A DNA stretch of 64,000 bases from Bacillota bacterium (lineage in GTDB: Bacteria > Bacillota > Clostridia > Christensenellales > SZUA-584), in contig JAEYLC010000020.1 in NCBI GenBank assembly GCA_023461435.1, forward strand, positions 62,001 through 126,000. Direction: 5' to 3'. Positions 42,695 to 51,340 of the stretch are shown in pieces; position 1 is the first letter of the stretch; the number at the start of each line of letters is the position of its first letter. The notes under the pieces are model-generated. The model was not told where the DNA came from. It saw only the letters and a program-made list of their open reading frames with translations, and searched no databases. The position numbers and the translations under genes are program-made.

Positions 42695-42793
42695 ATTTTC
42701 CCCCAATAATTTAACAATTCATTATATCAGAACACGTGTGGATTGGCTATATTAATTTAGCATTTTCAGGCATCTGAAACGCGGGTATCGGGG

Positions 42794-43129
42794 TTATTCT
42801 TCGCCCAGCGCTTCGTCGAGCATCGCCGCAATTTTGTCTTTGGTCACGACGCCGACGGATTTTGCCGCGACGCTGCCGTCCTTAAAAACGATCAGCGTGG
42901 GGATGCTCATCACGCCGAAACGGTGCGCAAGCTCCGGTTCTTCGTCTATATTCACTTTGCCGACGATGGCGCGGTTCTTATAATCTTCGGCGATCTGATC
43001 GACCGTAGGGCTCAGCATGCGGCACGGATTGCACCATTCCGCCCAGAAATCCACGAGCACGGGATGCGACGCCGCGGTCACCTGCTGCTCAAATTCAGAA
43101 TGGGTGATCGTAATAGCTTTATCGGACAT
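42794..43129 (-). CDS. trxA: Thioredoxin with a WCNPC active site
   Basis: 111 residues, a single thioredoxin fold. The active site reads FWAEWCNPCRMLSP, with Asn in place of the usual Gly. The cis-Pro loop GVMSIPTLIVFKDG is normal. No signal peptide, so it is cytoplasmic. The inter-cysteine residues set the redox potential, so it may be tuned for a special partner. It lies 27 bases downstream of an RseC-like gene in the same direction, which may be that partner (inference). GAGGAAA precedes the ATG. Confidence 0.93.
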   Translation of the reverse strand: MSDKAITITHSEFEQQVTAASHPVLVDFWAEWCNPCRMLSPTVDQIAEDYKNRAIVGKVNIDEEPELAHRFGVMSIPTLIVFKDGSVAAKSVGVVTKDKIAAMLDEALGEE

Positions 43130-43156
43130 AATGATTTCCTCTTTCTTTTTTCGGCT

Positions 43157-43588
43157 TTACTTTTTGCCTACCATACGGTACACATTGCCCACCGACTTAT
43201 TATATAACGGCGCGGCTAATTTTAACAGAAAAAACGACAGCACCGCAAAAATTATGGCACAAAGCGCCATTGCGGTATCGGTGTTGGCAAACACTTGCCA
43301 CTGTGCCGACAGCAGCCATCCAAAGAATACGCCCAAAATGAGCATGACCAGCGGAAACACATACGCGAGCACAGAAGCGCGCATCGCCTTTTTCATGCGG
43401 ATGCTCACCGCCACAAGGTCTCCCACCGCCGCATCGTATTCGTTATTCACCTGCACCACGATCTCATTTTGCGTGGACAGCATGCCACAGGCATGACACT
43501 TGCCGCAAGCCGATGTGCGCATGAATTTCACATGCGCGACGCCATCCTTTATTTCCACGACCTGTCCGTATTCAGTCAAATTGTCCAT
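43157..43588 (-). CDS. RseC/MucC-family (SoxR-reducing type) membrane protein
   Basis: 143 residues. An N-terminal beta domain (TEYGQVVEIKDGVAHVKFMR) carries the cysteine cluster SACGKCHACGML. Two membrane segments follow (about 78-98 and 104-127). The RseC/MucC family is linked to electron transfer (RsxC/Rnf partner) and envelope-stress control. ATG 43588 is chosen because MDNLTEYGQV matches the family N-terminus; the frame stays open to 43615 inside aspS. It starts five bases after the aspS stop and stands before the thioredoxin gene. Confidence 0.85.
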   Translation of the reverse strand: MDNLTEYGQVVEIKDGVAHVKFMRTSACGKCHACGMLSTQNEIVVQVNNEYDAAVGDLVAVSIRMKKAMRASVLAYVFPLVMLILGVFFGWLLSAQWQVFANTDTAMALCAIIFAVLSFFLLKLAAPLYNKSVGNVYRMVGKK

Positions 43589-43592
43589 TGCT

Positions 43593-45374
43593 TTATTCCG
43601 TAATCTTGATGCCAAGCTCTCTCAGCTGCTTGGGCTCCACGCGCGACGGCGCGTTCGTCATCAGGCACGACGCGTTCTGCACCTTGGGGAACGCGATGAC
43701 GTCACGGATCGATGTGCAGCCGAGCAGCAGCATCGCAAGCCTGTCGAGCCCGAACGCGAGACCGCCGTGCGGCGGCGCGCCGAACTTGAGCGCTTCGAGC
43801 AGGAACCCGAAGTTTTCCCACGCGTCTTCCTTGGAGTGTCCAAGGGCCCTCAGCATCCTCTCCTGCAGCTCTGTCGTATGGATACGGATGCTGCCCCCGC
43901 CGATCTCGTTGCCGTTGAGCACGATATCGTACGCCTTGGCGTACACGCTGCCCGGATCGCTCTCGAGCTTATCCACATCCTCATCCTTGGGACAGGTGAA
44001 CGGATGATGCATCGCCATGAAGCGCTTTTCTTCCTCGCTGTATTCAAACTGCGGAAAATCCACCACCCAGAGCAGATCGAACTGGCTCTCGTCGATCAGT
44101 TCAAGCTTCTCGGCGAGCTTTAAACGCAGGTTGCCGAGCGAATCGTATACGACCTTGTCCTTATCGCCCACAAAGAAAATGATATCTCCCGTCTGCGCAT
44201 CGAGGCGCTTTAACAGCGCGCTCATCACCTCGTCGGTGAAGAACTTCGTGATGGGCGACTGCATGCCGTCTTCCTTCATCGATATCCACGCCATGCCCTT
44301 TGCGCCGTATATCTTCACAAAATCTACAAGCGCGTCGATCTCACGGCGCGCGAACTTCTCCACGCAGCCCTTCGCGTTGATCGCGCGGACACTGCCGCCG
44401 TTTTTCACGACGGACGAAAACACCTGAAAACCGCTGTCCTTCACGATGTCGCTCACGTTAATGAGCTCGAGCCCGAAGCGCGTATCCGGCTTGTCGGAGC
44501 CGTAGCGGTCCATCGCCTCTTTATACGGCAAGCGTTTGAGCGGAAGCGGAATGTCGATGTTCATCGTTTTCTTGAACACATGCGCGATAAGCCCTTCGTT
44601 CATCGCGATGATGTCATCCACATCCACGAACGACATCTCAAGGTCGATCTGCGTGAACTCGGGCTGGCGGTCGGCGCGAAGGTCTTCGTCGCGGAAGCAC
44701 TTGACGATCTGGAAATAGCGGTCGAAGCCGGATATCATGAGTATCTGCTTTAATGTCTGCGGCGACTGCGGCAGCGCGTAAAAGCTGCCCTGATGAATGC
44801 GCGACGGCACGAGATAATCGCGCGCGCCCTCGGGCGTGCTCTTGGTCAGCATCGGCGTTTCGATATCGAGGAAGCCGTTGTCGATCAGGTATTCACGCGC
44901 GGCAAACGCGATTTGGCTGCGCATCAGCAGGTTTTTCTGCATGGTCGGACGTCTTAAGTCGAGATAGCGGTATTTGAGGCGCAGCTCCTCGCGCACGGCC
45001 GTGTCGTCTTCAATTTCAAACGGCGGCGTCTGGGCACGGCTTAGCACCTTCAGCTCGCGCGCTTTGATTTCAATCAAGCCGGTCGGCAGCTTTTCGTTGA
45101 TCGTTTCCTCATCGCGCCGGACGATCTGGCCCTTCACCGCGATGACAAACTCGCTGCGAAGGCCGCTCACGCGCGAAAAATCGCCCTCGAGCACCGATTC
45201 ATCAAACACCACCTGCATGAGCCCTGTCCGGTCCCGAAGGTCCACAAAGATCAGCGCACCGAAATCGCGCCGCGTCTGCACCCAGCCCATCAGCGTCACG
45301 TCTCTCCCGACATCGTCCACCGAGAAGCTCGTGCAGTAATCCGTCCGTTTCCACCCCTGCAAAAATTCGCTCAT
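43593..45374 (-). CDS. aspS: Aspartyl-tRNA synthetase
   Basis: 593 residues, bacterial type. An N-terminal OB domain reads the anticodon (DVTLMGWVQTRRDFG), followed by the class II core with motif 2 (YRYLDLRRPTMQKN; FRDEDLRADRQPEFTQID), the bacterial GAD insert and motif 3 (GLAFGLDRLAMLLLG). Whether it charges only tRNA-Asp or also tRNA-Asn cannot be told here. The start overlaps the hisS stop by four bases. It is under the T-box upstream of hisS. Confidence 0.97.
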   Translation of the reverse strand: MSEFLQGWKRTDYCTSFSVDDVGRDVTLMGWVQTRRDFGALIFVDLRDRTGLMQVVFDESVLEGDFSRVSGLRSEFVIAVKGQIVRRDEETINEKLPTGLIEIKARELKVLSRAQTPPFEIEDDTAVREELRLKYRYLDLRRPTMQKNLLMRSQIAFAAREYLIDNGFLDIETPMLTKSTPEGARDYLVPSRIHQGSFYALPQSPQTLKQILMISGFDRYFQIVKCFRDEDLRADRQPEFTQIDLEMSFVDVDDIIAMNEGLIAHVFKKTMNIDIPLPLKRLPYKEAMDRYGSDKPDTRFGLELINVSDIVKDSGFQVFSSVVKNGGSVRAINAKGCVEKFARREIDALVDFVKIYGAKGMAWISMKEDGMQSPITKFFTDEVMSALLKRLDAQTGDIIFFVGDKDKVVYDSLGNLRLKLAEKLELIDESQFDLLWVVDFPQFEYSEEEKRFMAMHHPFTCPKDEDVDKLESDPGSVYAKAYDIVLNGNEIGGGSIRIHTTELQERMLRALGHSKEDAWENFGFLLEALKFGAPPHGGLAFGLDRLAMLLLGCTSIRDVIAFPKVQNASCLMTNAPSRVEPKQLRELGIKITE

Positions 45375-46636
45375 GATAGTCCTGCCTTTATAATTTGATT
45401 CAGCTCCGCAAGCGGAACCGTTTTTTCCTCGCTTTTGTTCATATCGCGCAGCATGCAGACGCCTTGATTCAATTCGTCGTCGCCGATGATGGCTACGAAT
45501 TTCGCTCCCAGCTTGGCCGCAAATTTAAGCTGCGCTTTAAGGCTACGCGCCATATGGTCGCACTCAGCCTTGAGTCCCGCGTCCCTTAAGCGCTTGGTCA
45601 CGCAGAAGCCTTCCACCGCCGCCGCTTCGCCGAGCGTGCAGACGTAAGCGTCGCACAGGTTCGGCGAAGGCAGCGTGATGCCGAGCGATTCGAGCACGAG
45701 CAGCAGCCGCTCGATGCCAAGGCCAAAGCCGATGCCGGGCATAGACGGCCCGCCAAGCTCCTCCACGAGCCCGTCGTAGCGTCCGCCGCCGCATACGGTG
45801 CCCTGCGCGCCGATGTCCGTCGATATGATTTCAAACACCGTCTTCGTGTAGTAATCGAGCCCGCGCACGATATGCGGATTCACGCTGTACTGTATGCCCG
45901 CAGCTTCGAGCCTTTTTTTGAGCCCTTCGAAATGCGCGGCGCAGTCGTCGCAAAGGCAATCGAGCATCACGGGCGCGTTTCTTACGATATCGCGGCACGA
46001 TTCTTCCTTGCAGTCGAGCGTGCGCAGCGGATTCGTGAGCATGCGCTCCTGACAGTTGCGGCAGAGCGACGCTTCCTTCTGCTTTAAGTATTCGCGTAAT
46101 GCCGCATTGTATGCCGGGCGGCACTGCTTGCAGCCGATGCTGTTGATATTGAGCGCGAGGTCGTTGATGCCGAGCGTGTGAAACAACGTCAGCGCGACCG
46201 TGATGACCTCCGCGTCGATGCCGGGGCCCTGCGAGCCGAACGCTTCGACGCCGAACTGGTGATGCTCTCTGAGGCGCCCCGCCTGAGGCCGCTCGTAGCG
46301 GAACACGGGTGTGCTCAGGTAATACATTTTCGTGGGCTGCGCGTCGGCAAACATGCTGTTTTCCACAAAGCTTCTGACCACGCCCGCCGTACCCTCGGGC
46401 TTCAGCGTGATGCTGCGCCCGCCCTTGTCTTCAAACGTATACATCTCCTTTTGAACGATGTCCGTCGTATCACCGACGCCGCGCAAAAACAGCTCGGTAT
46501 GCTCAAACACGGGCGTGCGGATCTCCCGGTATCCGAACCGCGCGCAGATGTCTCTCACCACCGACTCCACGTATTGCCAGTTTGCGCTCTGCGACGGCAG
46601 CACGTCCTTCGTGCCCTTCGGCGCCTTTGTCAGCAT
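45371..46636 (-). CDS. hisS: Histidyl-tRNA synthetase
   Basis: 421 residues. Class II core with KGTKDVLPSQS, motif 2 TPVFRYERPQAGRLREHHQF and HIVRGLDYYTKTVFE (His-A motif), and a C-terminal anticodon domain. A cysteine-rich insert near 175-235 (CKQC, CRNC, CLCDDC) is the zinc-type insertion seen in clostridial HisRS. GAGGG precedes the ATG. First gene of the T-box-controlled hisS-aspS operon, 96 bases after the T-box terminator. Confidence 0.97.
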   Translation of the reverse strand: MLTKAPKGTKDVLPSQSANWQYVESVVRDICARFGYREIRTPVFEHTELFLRGVGDTTDIVQKEMYTFEDKGGRSITLKPEGTAGVVRSFVENSMFADAQPTKMYYLSTPVFRYERPQAGRLREHHQFGVEAFGSQGPGIDAEVITVALTLFHTLGINDLALNINSIGCKQCRPAYNAALREYLKQKEASLCRNCQERMLTNPLRTLDCKEESCRDIVRNAPVMLDCLCDDCAAHFEGLKKRLEAAGIQYSVNPHIVRGLDYYTKTVFEIISTDIGAQGTVCGGGRYDGLVEELGGPSMPGIGFGLGIERLLLVLESLGITLPSPNLCDAYVCTLGEAAAVEGFCVTKRLRDAGLKAECDHMARSLKAQLKFAAKLGAKFVAIIGDDELNQGVCMLRDMNKSEEKTVPLAELNQIIKAGLS

Positions 46637-46731
46637 TCACAATCCCTCTTTTTCATAAAATATAAAAGCTGTTTGAGCCATCTTACCATAACTTAAATAT
46701 ATCTCTCCAGTTCTTTTCTGCAAGCTGTCAA

Positions 46732-46763
46732 AACAAAAAGTCCCTGTCTTAATAGACAGGGAC
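46732..46763 (-). terminator. T-box-controlled terminator
   Basis: On the minus strand, GTCCCTGTC pairs perfectly with GACAGGGAC around TATTAA, followed by TTTTTGTTTT. It overlaps the T-box antiterminator region. Confidence 0.92.
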
Positions 46764-46968
46764 GAGCATTCACCCGCGGTACCACCCTTGATTCCCAAGC
46801 ACAGCCTTGGGCACTTTCGTGCTATTCATGGCGTAAAGAGGCTGTTACCCGTCTCAAACCGTTCTCCTTCCGATTGCAGTCTATGTCGGAAAGTCCCTAT
46901 AAACCCGGCATATATGAGCGAATGTCCCCTTCATATAATCCTCGGCGACACGGTACGCCGCCTTGGAT
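46732..46968 (-). promoter_or_regulatory. T-box riboswitch controlling hisS-aspS
   Basis: The minus strand has the highly conserved T-box GGGTGGTACCGCGG (46774-46788) directly before a terminator, preceded by a structured leader of about 200 bases with a stem I-like region (46880-46968). The T-box base-pairs with the free CCA end of an uncharged tRNA, which lets transcription go on. The specifier codon was not proven; the sequence GGGGACATTC (around 46924) contains GAC (Asp) overlapping CAT (His) and is one candidate. Start of the leader is approximate. Confidence 0.92.
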
Positions 46969-46975
46969 TATGCAC

Positions 46976-47004
46976 ATTATACATGGCAAAATATCATTTG
47001 TCTA
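46976..47004 (-). promoter_or_regulatory. Promoter of the hisS-aspS leader
   Basis: On the minus strand, TAGACA (46999-47004) and perfect TATAAT (46976-46981), 17 bases apart. The -35 hexamer directly abuts the last base of the ackA stop codon. Confidence 0.85.
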
Positions 47005-48198
47005 CTATTTGCAAAGCTCGTATGTATCTTCCGCGATCATGAGCTCTTCGTTGGTCGGCACGCACCAGACCTCCACCTTCGAATCGGCGGCGGACAGGCG
47101 CATCTCCTTGCCGCGCGTCGCGTTGAGCTCTTTATCGAGCTTCACGCCCATGTATTCAAGGCCGCTCACGCACTTTTCGCGGATCACAGCATCGTTCTCG
47201 CCGATGCCCGCCGTGAATATGATCGCGTCCACGCCGCCCATCGCCGCCGCATACGCGCCGATGAACTTCTTGACGCCATAGCTGAACATCTCAATGGCTG
47301 TCGCCGCGCGCTCATTGCCTTCGGAAGATGCCTTCGCGAGATCTCGAAAGTCGCTCGACACACCGGAGATGCCGAGCACGCCGCACTTTTTGTTCATATA
47401 ATTGCTCATCTGCTCGGCATTGAGGTTCATCTCATGCATCAGGTTTGTCACGATGGCCGGGTCGATATCGCCGCAGCGTGTTCCCATCACCACGCCCGCG
47501 AGAGGCGTCAAACCCATCGACGTATCGACGCATTTGCCGCCGTCCACCGCGGCAAGGCTCGAGCCGTTGCCGAGATGGCACGTGATGATCTTTAGGTCCT
47601 TCTTGTCTTTGCTGAGCAGCTTCGGCAGACGCTGAGACACATATTTGTGCGATGTGCCGTGGAAGCCGTAGCGGCGGATGCCGTATTCGGTGTACGCGTC
47701 GTACGACAAGCCGTAAAGATACGCTTTTTTGGGCATTGTCTGATGGAACGCTGTATCAAAAACCGCGACCATCGGCGTGTTCGGCATCGTGGCCTGGCAG
47801 GCTTCAATACCCATGAGGTTCGCGGGATTGTGCAGCGGGCCGAATTTGATGCATTCGCGAATCGCGTCCATGACGGCGTCGTTGATGACCACGCTGTCCG
47901 AGAACTTTTCAGCCGCGTGCAGCACGCGGTGCCCCACCGCGTTGATCTCGCTCATGTCTGAGATGATGCCGTATTGCTTATCCGTGAGCGCGCCCAGCAC
48001 ATAGCCCATGGCTTGCTTATGGTCGCTCATCGGCTCCTTGATTTCAAGCTTTTCCTTCCCCTTGGCAGTATGAGTGAGCATCGATCCTTCGATGCCGATG
48101 CGTTCCACAAGGCCCTTTGCCAGCACCTCTTCTTTTGCGATGTCAAAAAGCTGATACTTGAGCGACGAGCTGCCCGCATTGATGACCAGAATATTCAT
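47005..48198 (-). CDS. ackA: Acetate kinase
   Basis: Makes ATP from acetyl phosphate, the last step of acetate fermentation. 397 residues. [40 protein letters not shown] and [14 protein letters not shown] are the family signatures. GGAGG stands seven bases before the ATG. It follows pta with 66 bases between, in the usual pta-ackA order. No terminator was seen before the hisS promoter, which starts at its stop codon. Confidence 0.97.
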   Translation of the reverse strand: MNILVINAGSSSLKYQLFDIAKEEVLAKGLVERIGIEGSMLTHTAKGKEKLEIKEPMSDHKQAMGYVLGALTDKQYGIISDMSEINAVGHRVLHAAEKFSDSVVINDAVMDAIRECIKFGPLHNPANLMGIEACQATMPNTPMVAVFDTAFHQTMPKKAYLYGLSYDAYTEYGIRRYGFHGTSHKYVSQRLPKLLSKDKKDLKIITCHLGNGSSLAAVDGGKCVDTSMGLTPLAGVVMGTRCGDIDPAIVTNLMHEMNLNAEQMSNYMNKKCGVLGISGVSSDFRDLAKASSEGNERAATAIEMFSYGVKKFIGAYAAAMGGVDAIIFTAGIGENDAVIREKCVSGLEYMGVKLDKELNATRGKEMRLSAADSKVEVWCVPTNEELMIAEDTYELCK

Positions 48199-48264
48199 TT
48201 AGTAACCTCCCAATTTATCACACCACAAAACTATGGTGTCCCCATGTATGTTTTTTATGTTGAT

Positions 48265-49251
48265 TTAAAGCGACTGCACAGCCGTGATGGCGACCACAGA
48301 CACGATATCATCCACGCTGCAGCCGCGCGACAGGTCGTTGACCGGAGCGGCAAGCCCCTGACAGATCGGGCCGACGGCTTCGGCGCCCGCAAGGCGCTGC
48401 ACGAGCTTGTAGCCGATGTTGCCTGCCTGAAGATCGGGGAATATCAGCACGTTCGCGTGGCCCGCCACCGGGCTGCCCGGCGATTTGAGCTGACCGACCG
48501 ATGCCACAAGCGCGGCGTCGGCCTGAAGCTCGCCGTCCACCATCAGCTTCGGATCAAGCTCCTTCACGAGCTTTGTGGCATTAACGACCTTGTCCACGTT
48601 CTCGTGCTTTGCGCTGCCCTTCGTGGAGAACGAAAGCATCGCGACTTTCGGTTCCATACCCGTTAATTGTACAGCCGTTTTTGCCGTGGACACAGCGATG
48701 GCGGCGAGCTGGTTTTCATCCGGATTCGGGTTTACGGCGCAGTCGCCAAACACCATGACGCCGTTATGCCCATAGCTCGTATCCTCAAGTATCATGATAA
48801 AACAACTCGAAACCACTGAAATGCCGGGTGATGTTTTGATTATCTGAAGTGCGGGACGAAGTGTGTTGGCTGTTGTGTTGATGGCTCCGGCCACCATGCC
48901 GTCTGCGTCTCCCATTTTTATCATCATGCATGCGTAGTAGAGAGGGTCTTTGACTTGCTTTAAGGCCTGTTCTTCGGTGACGCCTTTGCTTTTGCGAAGT
49001 TCGTAGAATGTGTCTGCGTAAGCTTTGAGCTTTTCGGACTTCTCTGGGTCTATAATCGTGACCCCTGAGTAGTCGAGTCCCGCGGATTTTGCCTTGATCT
49101 CGTCCTCGTTGCCGACGAGTATCACCTGCGCGATACCTTCCTTGGCGATGATCTCAGCCGCCTTGACCGTTCTTTCCTCCGCGCCCTCCGGCAGCACGAT
49201 CCGTTTGCCTGCCAAACGCGCCTTTTGCTTAATGTCGTCCATGAGTCCCAT
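48265..49251 (-). CDS. pta: Phosphate acetyltransferase
   Basis: Turns acetyl-CoA and phosphate into acetyl phosphate. 328 residues, the short single-domain form. IVLPEGAEERTVKAA, DADGMVAGAINTTANTLRPA, MLSFSTKGSAKHENVDKV and LKSPGSPVAGHANVLIFPDL are conserved blocks of the Pta family. GGGA lies five bases before the ATG. Works with ackA just downstream to make ATP under anaerobic conditions. Confidence 0.97.
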   Translation of the reverse strand: MGLMDDIKQKARLAGKRIVLPEGAEERTVKAAEIIAKEGIAQVILVGNEDEIKAKSAGLDYSGVTIIDPEKSEKLKAYADTFYELRKSKGVTEEQALKQVKDPLYYACMMIKMGDADGMVAGAINTTANTLRPALQIIKTSPGISVVSSCFIMILEDTSYGHNGVMVFGDCAVNPNPDENQLAAIAVSTAKTAVQLTGMEPKVAMLSFSTKGSAKHENVDKVVNATKLVKELDPKLMVDGELQADAALVASVGQLKSPGSPVAGHANVLIFPDLQAGNIGYKLVQRLAGAEAVGPICQGLAAPVNDLSRGCSVDDIVSVVAITAVQSL

Positions 49252-49292
49252 TTTCGTCCCAAGTCTCCCTTCAAATATCGATTAATTGTATA

Positions 49293-49321
49293 TCAACAAT
49301 ACATCTGCGTAATGGTATAAT
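49293..49321 (+). promoter_or_regulatory. Promoter of tmcAL
   Basis: TCAACA (49293-49298) and perfect TATAAT (49316-49321), 17 bases apart, about 52 bases before the start codon. Confidence 0.65.
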
Positions 49322-49373
49322 AAAACCATCGACTATTATATATAATTCGAACGTGTTTGAAAAGGACAAAATG

Positions 49374-50537
49374 ATGTTTATTTTCGGCATTATATCAGAA
49401 TATAATCCGTTTCACAGGGGACACGAGCGGCATATCGCGCTCACACGCCAATCACAGGACGATCTGGTGATCTGCGCGATGAGCGGCAGCTTCGTACAGC
49501 GCGGCGAGCCCGCCATTTTTGACAAGTGGACACGCGCAAAATGTGCGTTGCTCGGCGGCGCGGACGCCGTGATTGAACTGCCTCTGCTGCACGCGATACA
49601 GAGCGCTGAGGGGTTCGCCACGGGCGGCGTGAAAGTGCTGGCCGCCGCGGGCGCGACGCACTTGAGCTTCGGCTGCGAAACGGACAACTTAGAGATGCTG
49701 CAAAACCTCGCGCAGACGCTTGGCGAGGAAAACGGAAGCTATAAAGAGATGCTCAAAGCGCATTTGAATCAAGGCGTGAGCTTCCCGCGCGCGCGCATGA
49801 GCGCCGCCGACGCACCCGATGTCGCCTCGATGCCGGGAGCCTTGCTCGGCATTGAGTATTTAAAGGCGATCCGTCAGTATCATCCGCAAATCATCCCGCA
49901 TGTGGTGAAGCGCGAGGGCGCGGGCTACCACTCCGCCGATATCGACGCGTATCTGCCGAGCGCAACCGCGATACGCGCCGCGCTGGCCGCCGCAGACACG
50001 GACAAGGCGCTGGCCGCCATGCCCGAAAGCTGCGCGGACTATGTGCGCAGTCAAATAAACGCCGGGCTTATCCCGGCGTTTGCGGACGCGTTTGACAACG
50101 CGCTATTGACCACACTGCGGCTCAAAGGCCGCGGCTATATCGCTGAGTTGCCCGATGTGAACGAAGGATTGGAGAACCGCATCTACGACGCGTCGCTTAA
50201 ATGCCGCACGCGCAGCGAGCTCGTCGCGATGGTCAAGACCAAGCGCTACACGTACGCGCGCATCTCGCGCATACTGCTCGGCGCACTGCTCGGCGTCACA
50301 AGCGATATGATGACGGCGGCGAACGCGGCCCCCGTTTCGCATATCCGCGTGCTCGGCGCGAAAAGCCCCGAGGTGTTATCCAAGCTCGCCAGCGTTTCGC
50401 AGGCGCCGCTCATCACGACCGCCGCCCCGCCGTATCCCGAAATCGAAGTCGCCGCGAGCAACGTGTGGGCGCTGACGCAGACGGCTAAGCCGTTCTGCGA
50501 CGCGGACCGGGACTATACGCAAAGGCTGCTGGTATGA
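49374..50537 (+). CDS. tmcAL: tRNA(Met) cytidine acetate ligase (YlbM family)
   Basis: Puts acetate on C34 of elongator tRNA-Met with ATP. About 387 residues. N-terminal GIISEYNPFHRGHERHIALT contains the nucleotidyltransferase-like HxGH motif (HRGH), followed by MSGSFVQRGEPAIFDKWTRA and the C-terminal helical domain with YTYARISRILLGALLG. The frame opens at GTG 49353. I chose ATG 49374, with AGGA seven bases upstream; ATG 49371 would add one residue. It is the only plus-strand gene of the 48-50 kb region. Confidence 0.93.
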   Translation: MFIFGIISEYNPFHRGHERHIALTRQSQDDLVICAMSGSFVQRGEPAIFDKWTRAKCALLGGADAVIELPLLHAIQSAEGFATGGVKVLAAAGATHLSFGCETDNLEMLQNLAQTLGEENGSYKEMLKAHLNQGVSFPRARMSAADAPDVASMPGALLGIEYLKAIRQYHPQIIPHVVKREGAGYHSADIDAYLPSATAIRAALAAADTDKALAAMPESCADYVRSQINAGLIPAFADAFDNALLTTLRLKGRGYIAELPDVNEGLENRIYDASLKCRTRSELVAMVKTKRYTYARISRILLGALLGVTSDMMTAANAAPVSHIRVLGAKSPEVLSKLASVSQAPLITTAAPPYPEIEVAASNVWALTQTAKPFCDADRDYTQRLLV

Positions 50538-50670
50538 TTGTTGTTCAATGCAATTTGGCGGAAATATGATATTCCATTGACTCTATTGGTTGTTTTGGTA
50601 CTGCGCACTTTGCTGATCTATCGCCAGCTGCTGCGCAGTGGGCTGGAATCCCATGTTCAAAGCGCTTTAC

Positions 50671-50713
50671 CATGGGATGCTTCACTCACGTTCCGTTCAG
50701 CATGTCAGGTGCC
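50671..50713. repeat. Dispersed repeat, family B, copy 2
   Basis: CATGGGATGCTTCACTCACG then TTCCGTTCAGCATGTCAGGTG, related to the unit at 15528-15572. The 250 bases between tmcAL and the VOC gene hold only this repeat; the open frame across it is not convincing. Confidence 0.55.
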
Positions 50714-50790
50714 CCTGCATTTGTTTGACATGTCATACTTGTTTTTGAGTATGCTGATTGAAGCAGATAATCTTTTTTGGAGGTTGACAT

Positions 50791-51255
50791 ATGAAAATAA
50801 AAACAATCGCCCACGCGGCTTACTTTGTCTCTAATATGGATGCGTCACTGCGGTTTTACTGTGACTGTCTCGGCTTTCAAAAAGCCTTCACAATGGCTGT
50901 GCCGGAGCCCGAAACGCTGAAAGACCCGAACCCTGACTTTCTCGCGCTGTGCGAGCAGTTTCACGGCCAGCCGTGGATCGAATATCTCAAAATCCGTGAC
51001 GGGCAGTTCGTCGAGCTGTTCCATCCGCTGACTGTGCAGCCGCGCAACACCGATACGGGCGTCGGGTACAACCACTTAAGCCTGGAGGTCGATGATATTT
51101 TCGCCGCCGCGGCAGAGCTCAAAGCCAAGGGCGTCACGCTCACAAGCAGCATCACAATGGGCCCCGACAACACATATCAGGTGTGGATGGCCGACCCGGA
51201 CGGCAACCGCATTGAGCTCATGCAGTACACGGAAAAATCATTTCAGGTTTTATAA
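50791..51255 (+). CDS. VOC-family (glyoxalase I-like) protein
   Basis: 154 residues, two paired beta-alpha-beta-beta-beta modules of the vicinal oxygen chelate fold. Metal ligands are likely His 8 (IAHAAYF), the Glu of FVELFHP, His of GYNHLSLEVDD and the Glu of NRIELMQY. The last block is typical of glyoxalase I, but lactoylglutathione is unlikely in Clostridia, so another lyase, isomerase or resistance role is possible. GGAGG stands seven bases before the ATG. Stands alone, convergent with the M56 gene. Confidence 0.88.
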   Translation: MKIKTIAHAAYFVSNMDASLRFYCDCLGFQKAFTMAVPEPETLKDPNPDFLALCEQFHGQPWIEYLKIRDGQFVELFHPLTVQPRNTDTGVGYNHLSLEVDDIFAAAAELKAKGVTLTSSITMGPDNTYQVWMADPDGNRIELMQYTEKSFQVL

Positions 51256-51279
51256 ATTAGTAAAATGGCGCTCGCGCAG

Positions 51280-51303
51280 CCGGCACCGCGTTTGCGGTGC
51301 CGG
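51280..51303. other. Strong GC hairpin between VOC and M56 genes
   Basis: CCGGCACCGC pairs perfectly with GCGGTGCCGG around GTTT. No T run on either side, so termination is uncertain. It lies between two converging genes. Confidence 0.6.
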
Positions 51304-51340
51304 GCGCAAAAGCGCATGTGGTGGTGGGAAACCTGTAAAT

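Noticed and set aside
50538..50834. 98-residue open frame between tmcAL and the VOC gene
   Set aside because: Starts with TTG directly after the tmcAL stop, runs across a dispersed repeat and into the VOC gene; no RBS and no conserved look.
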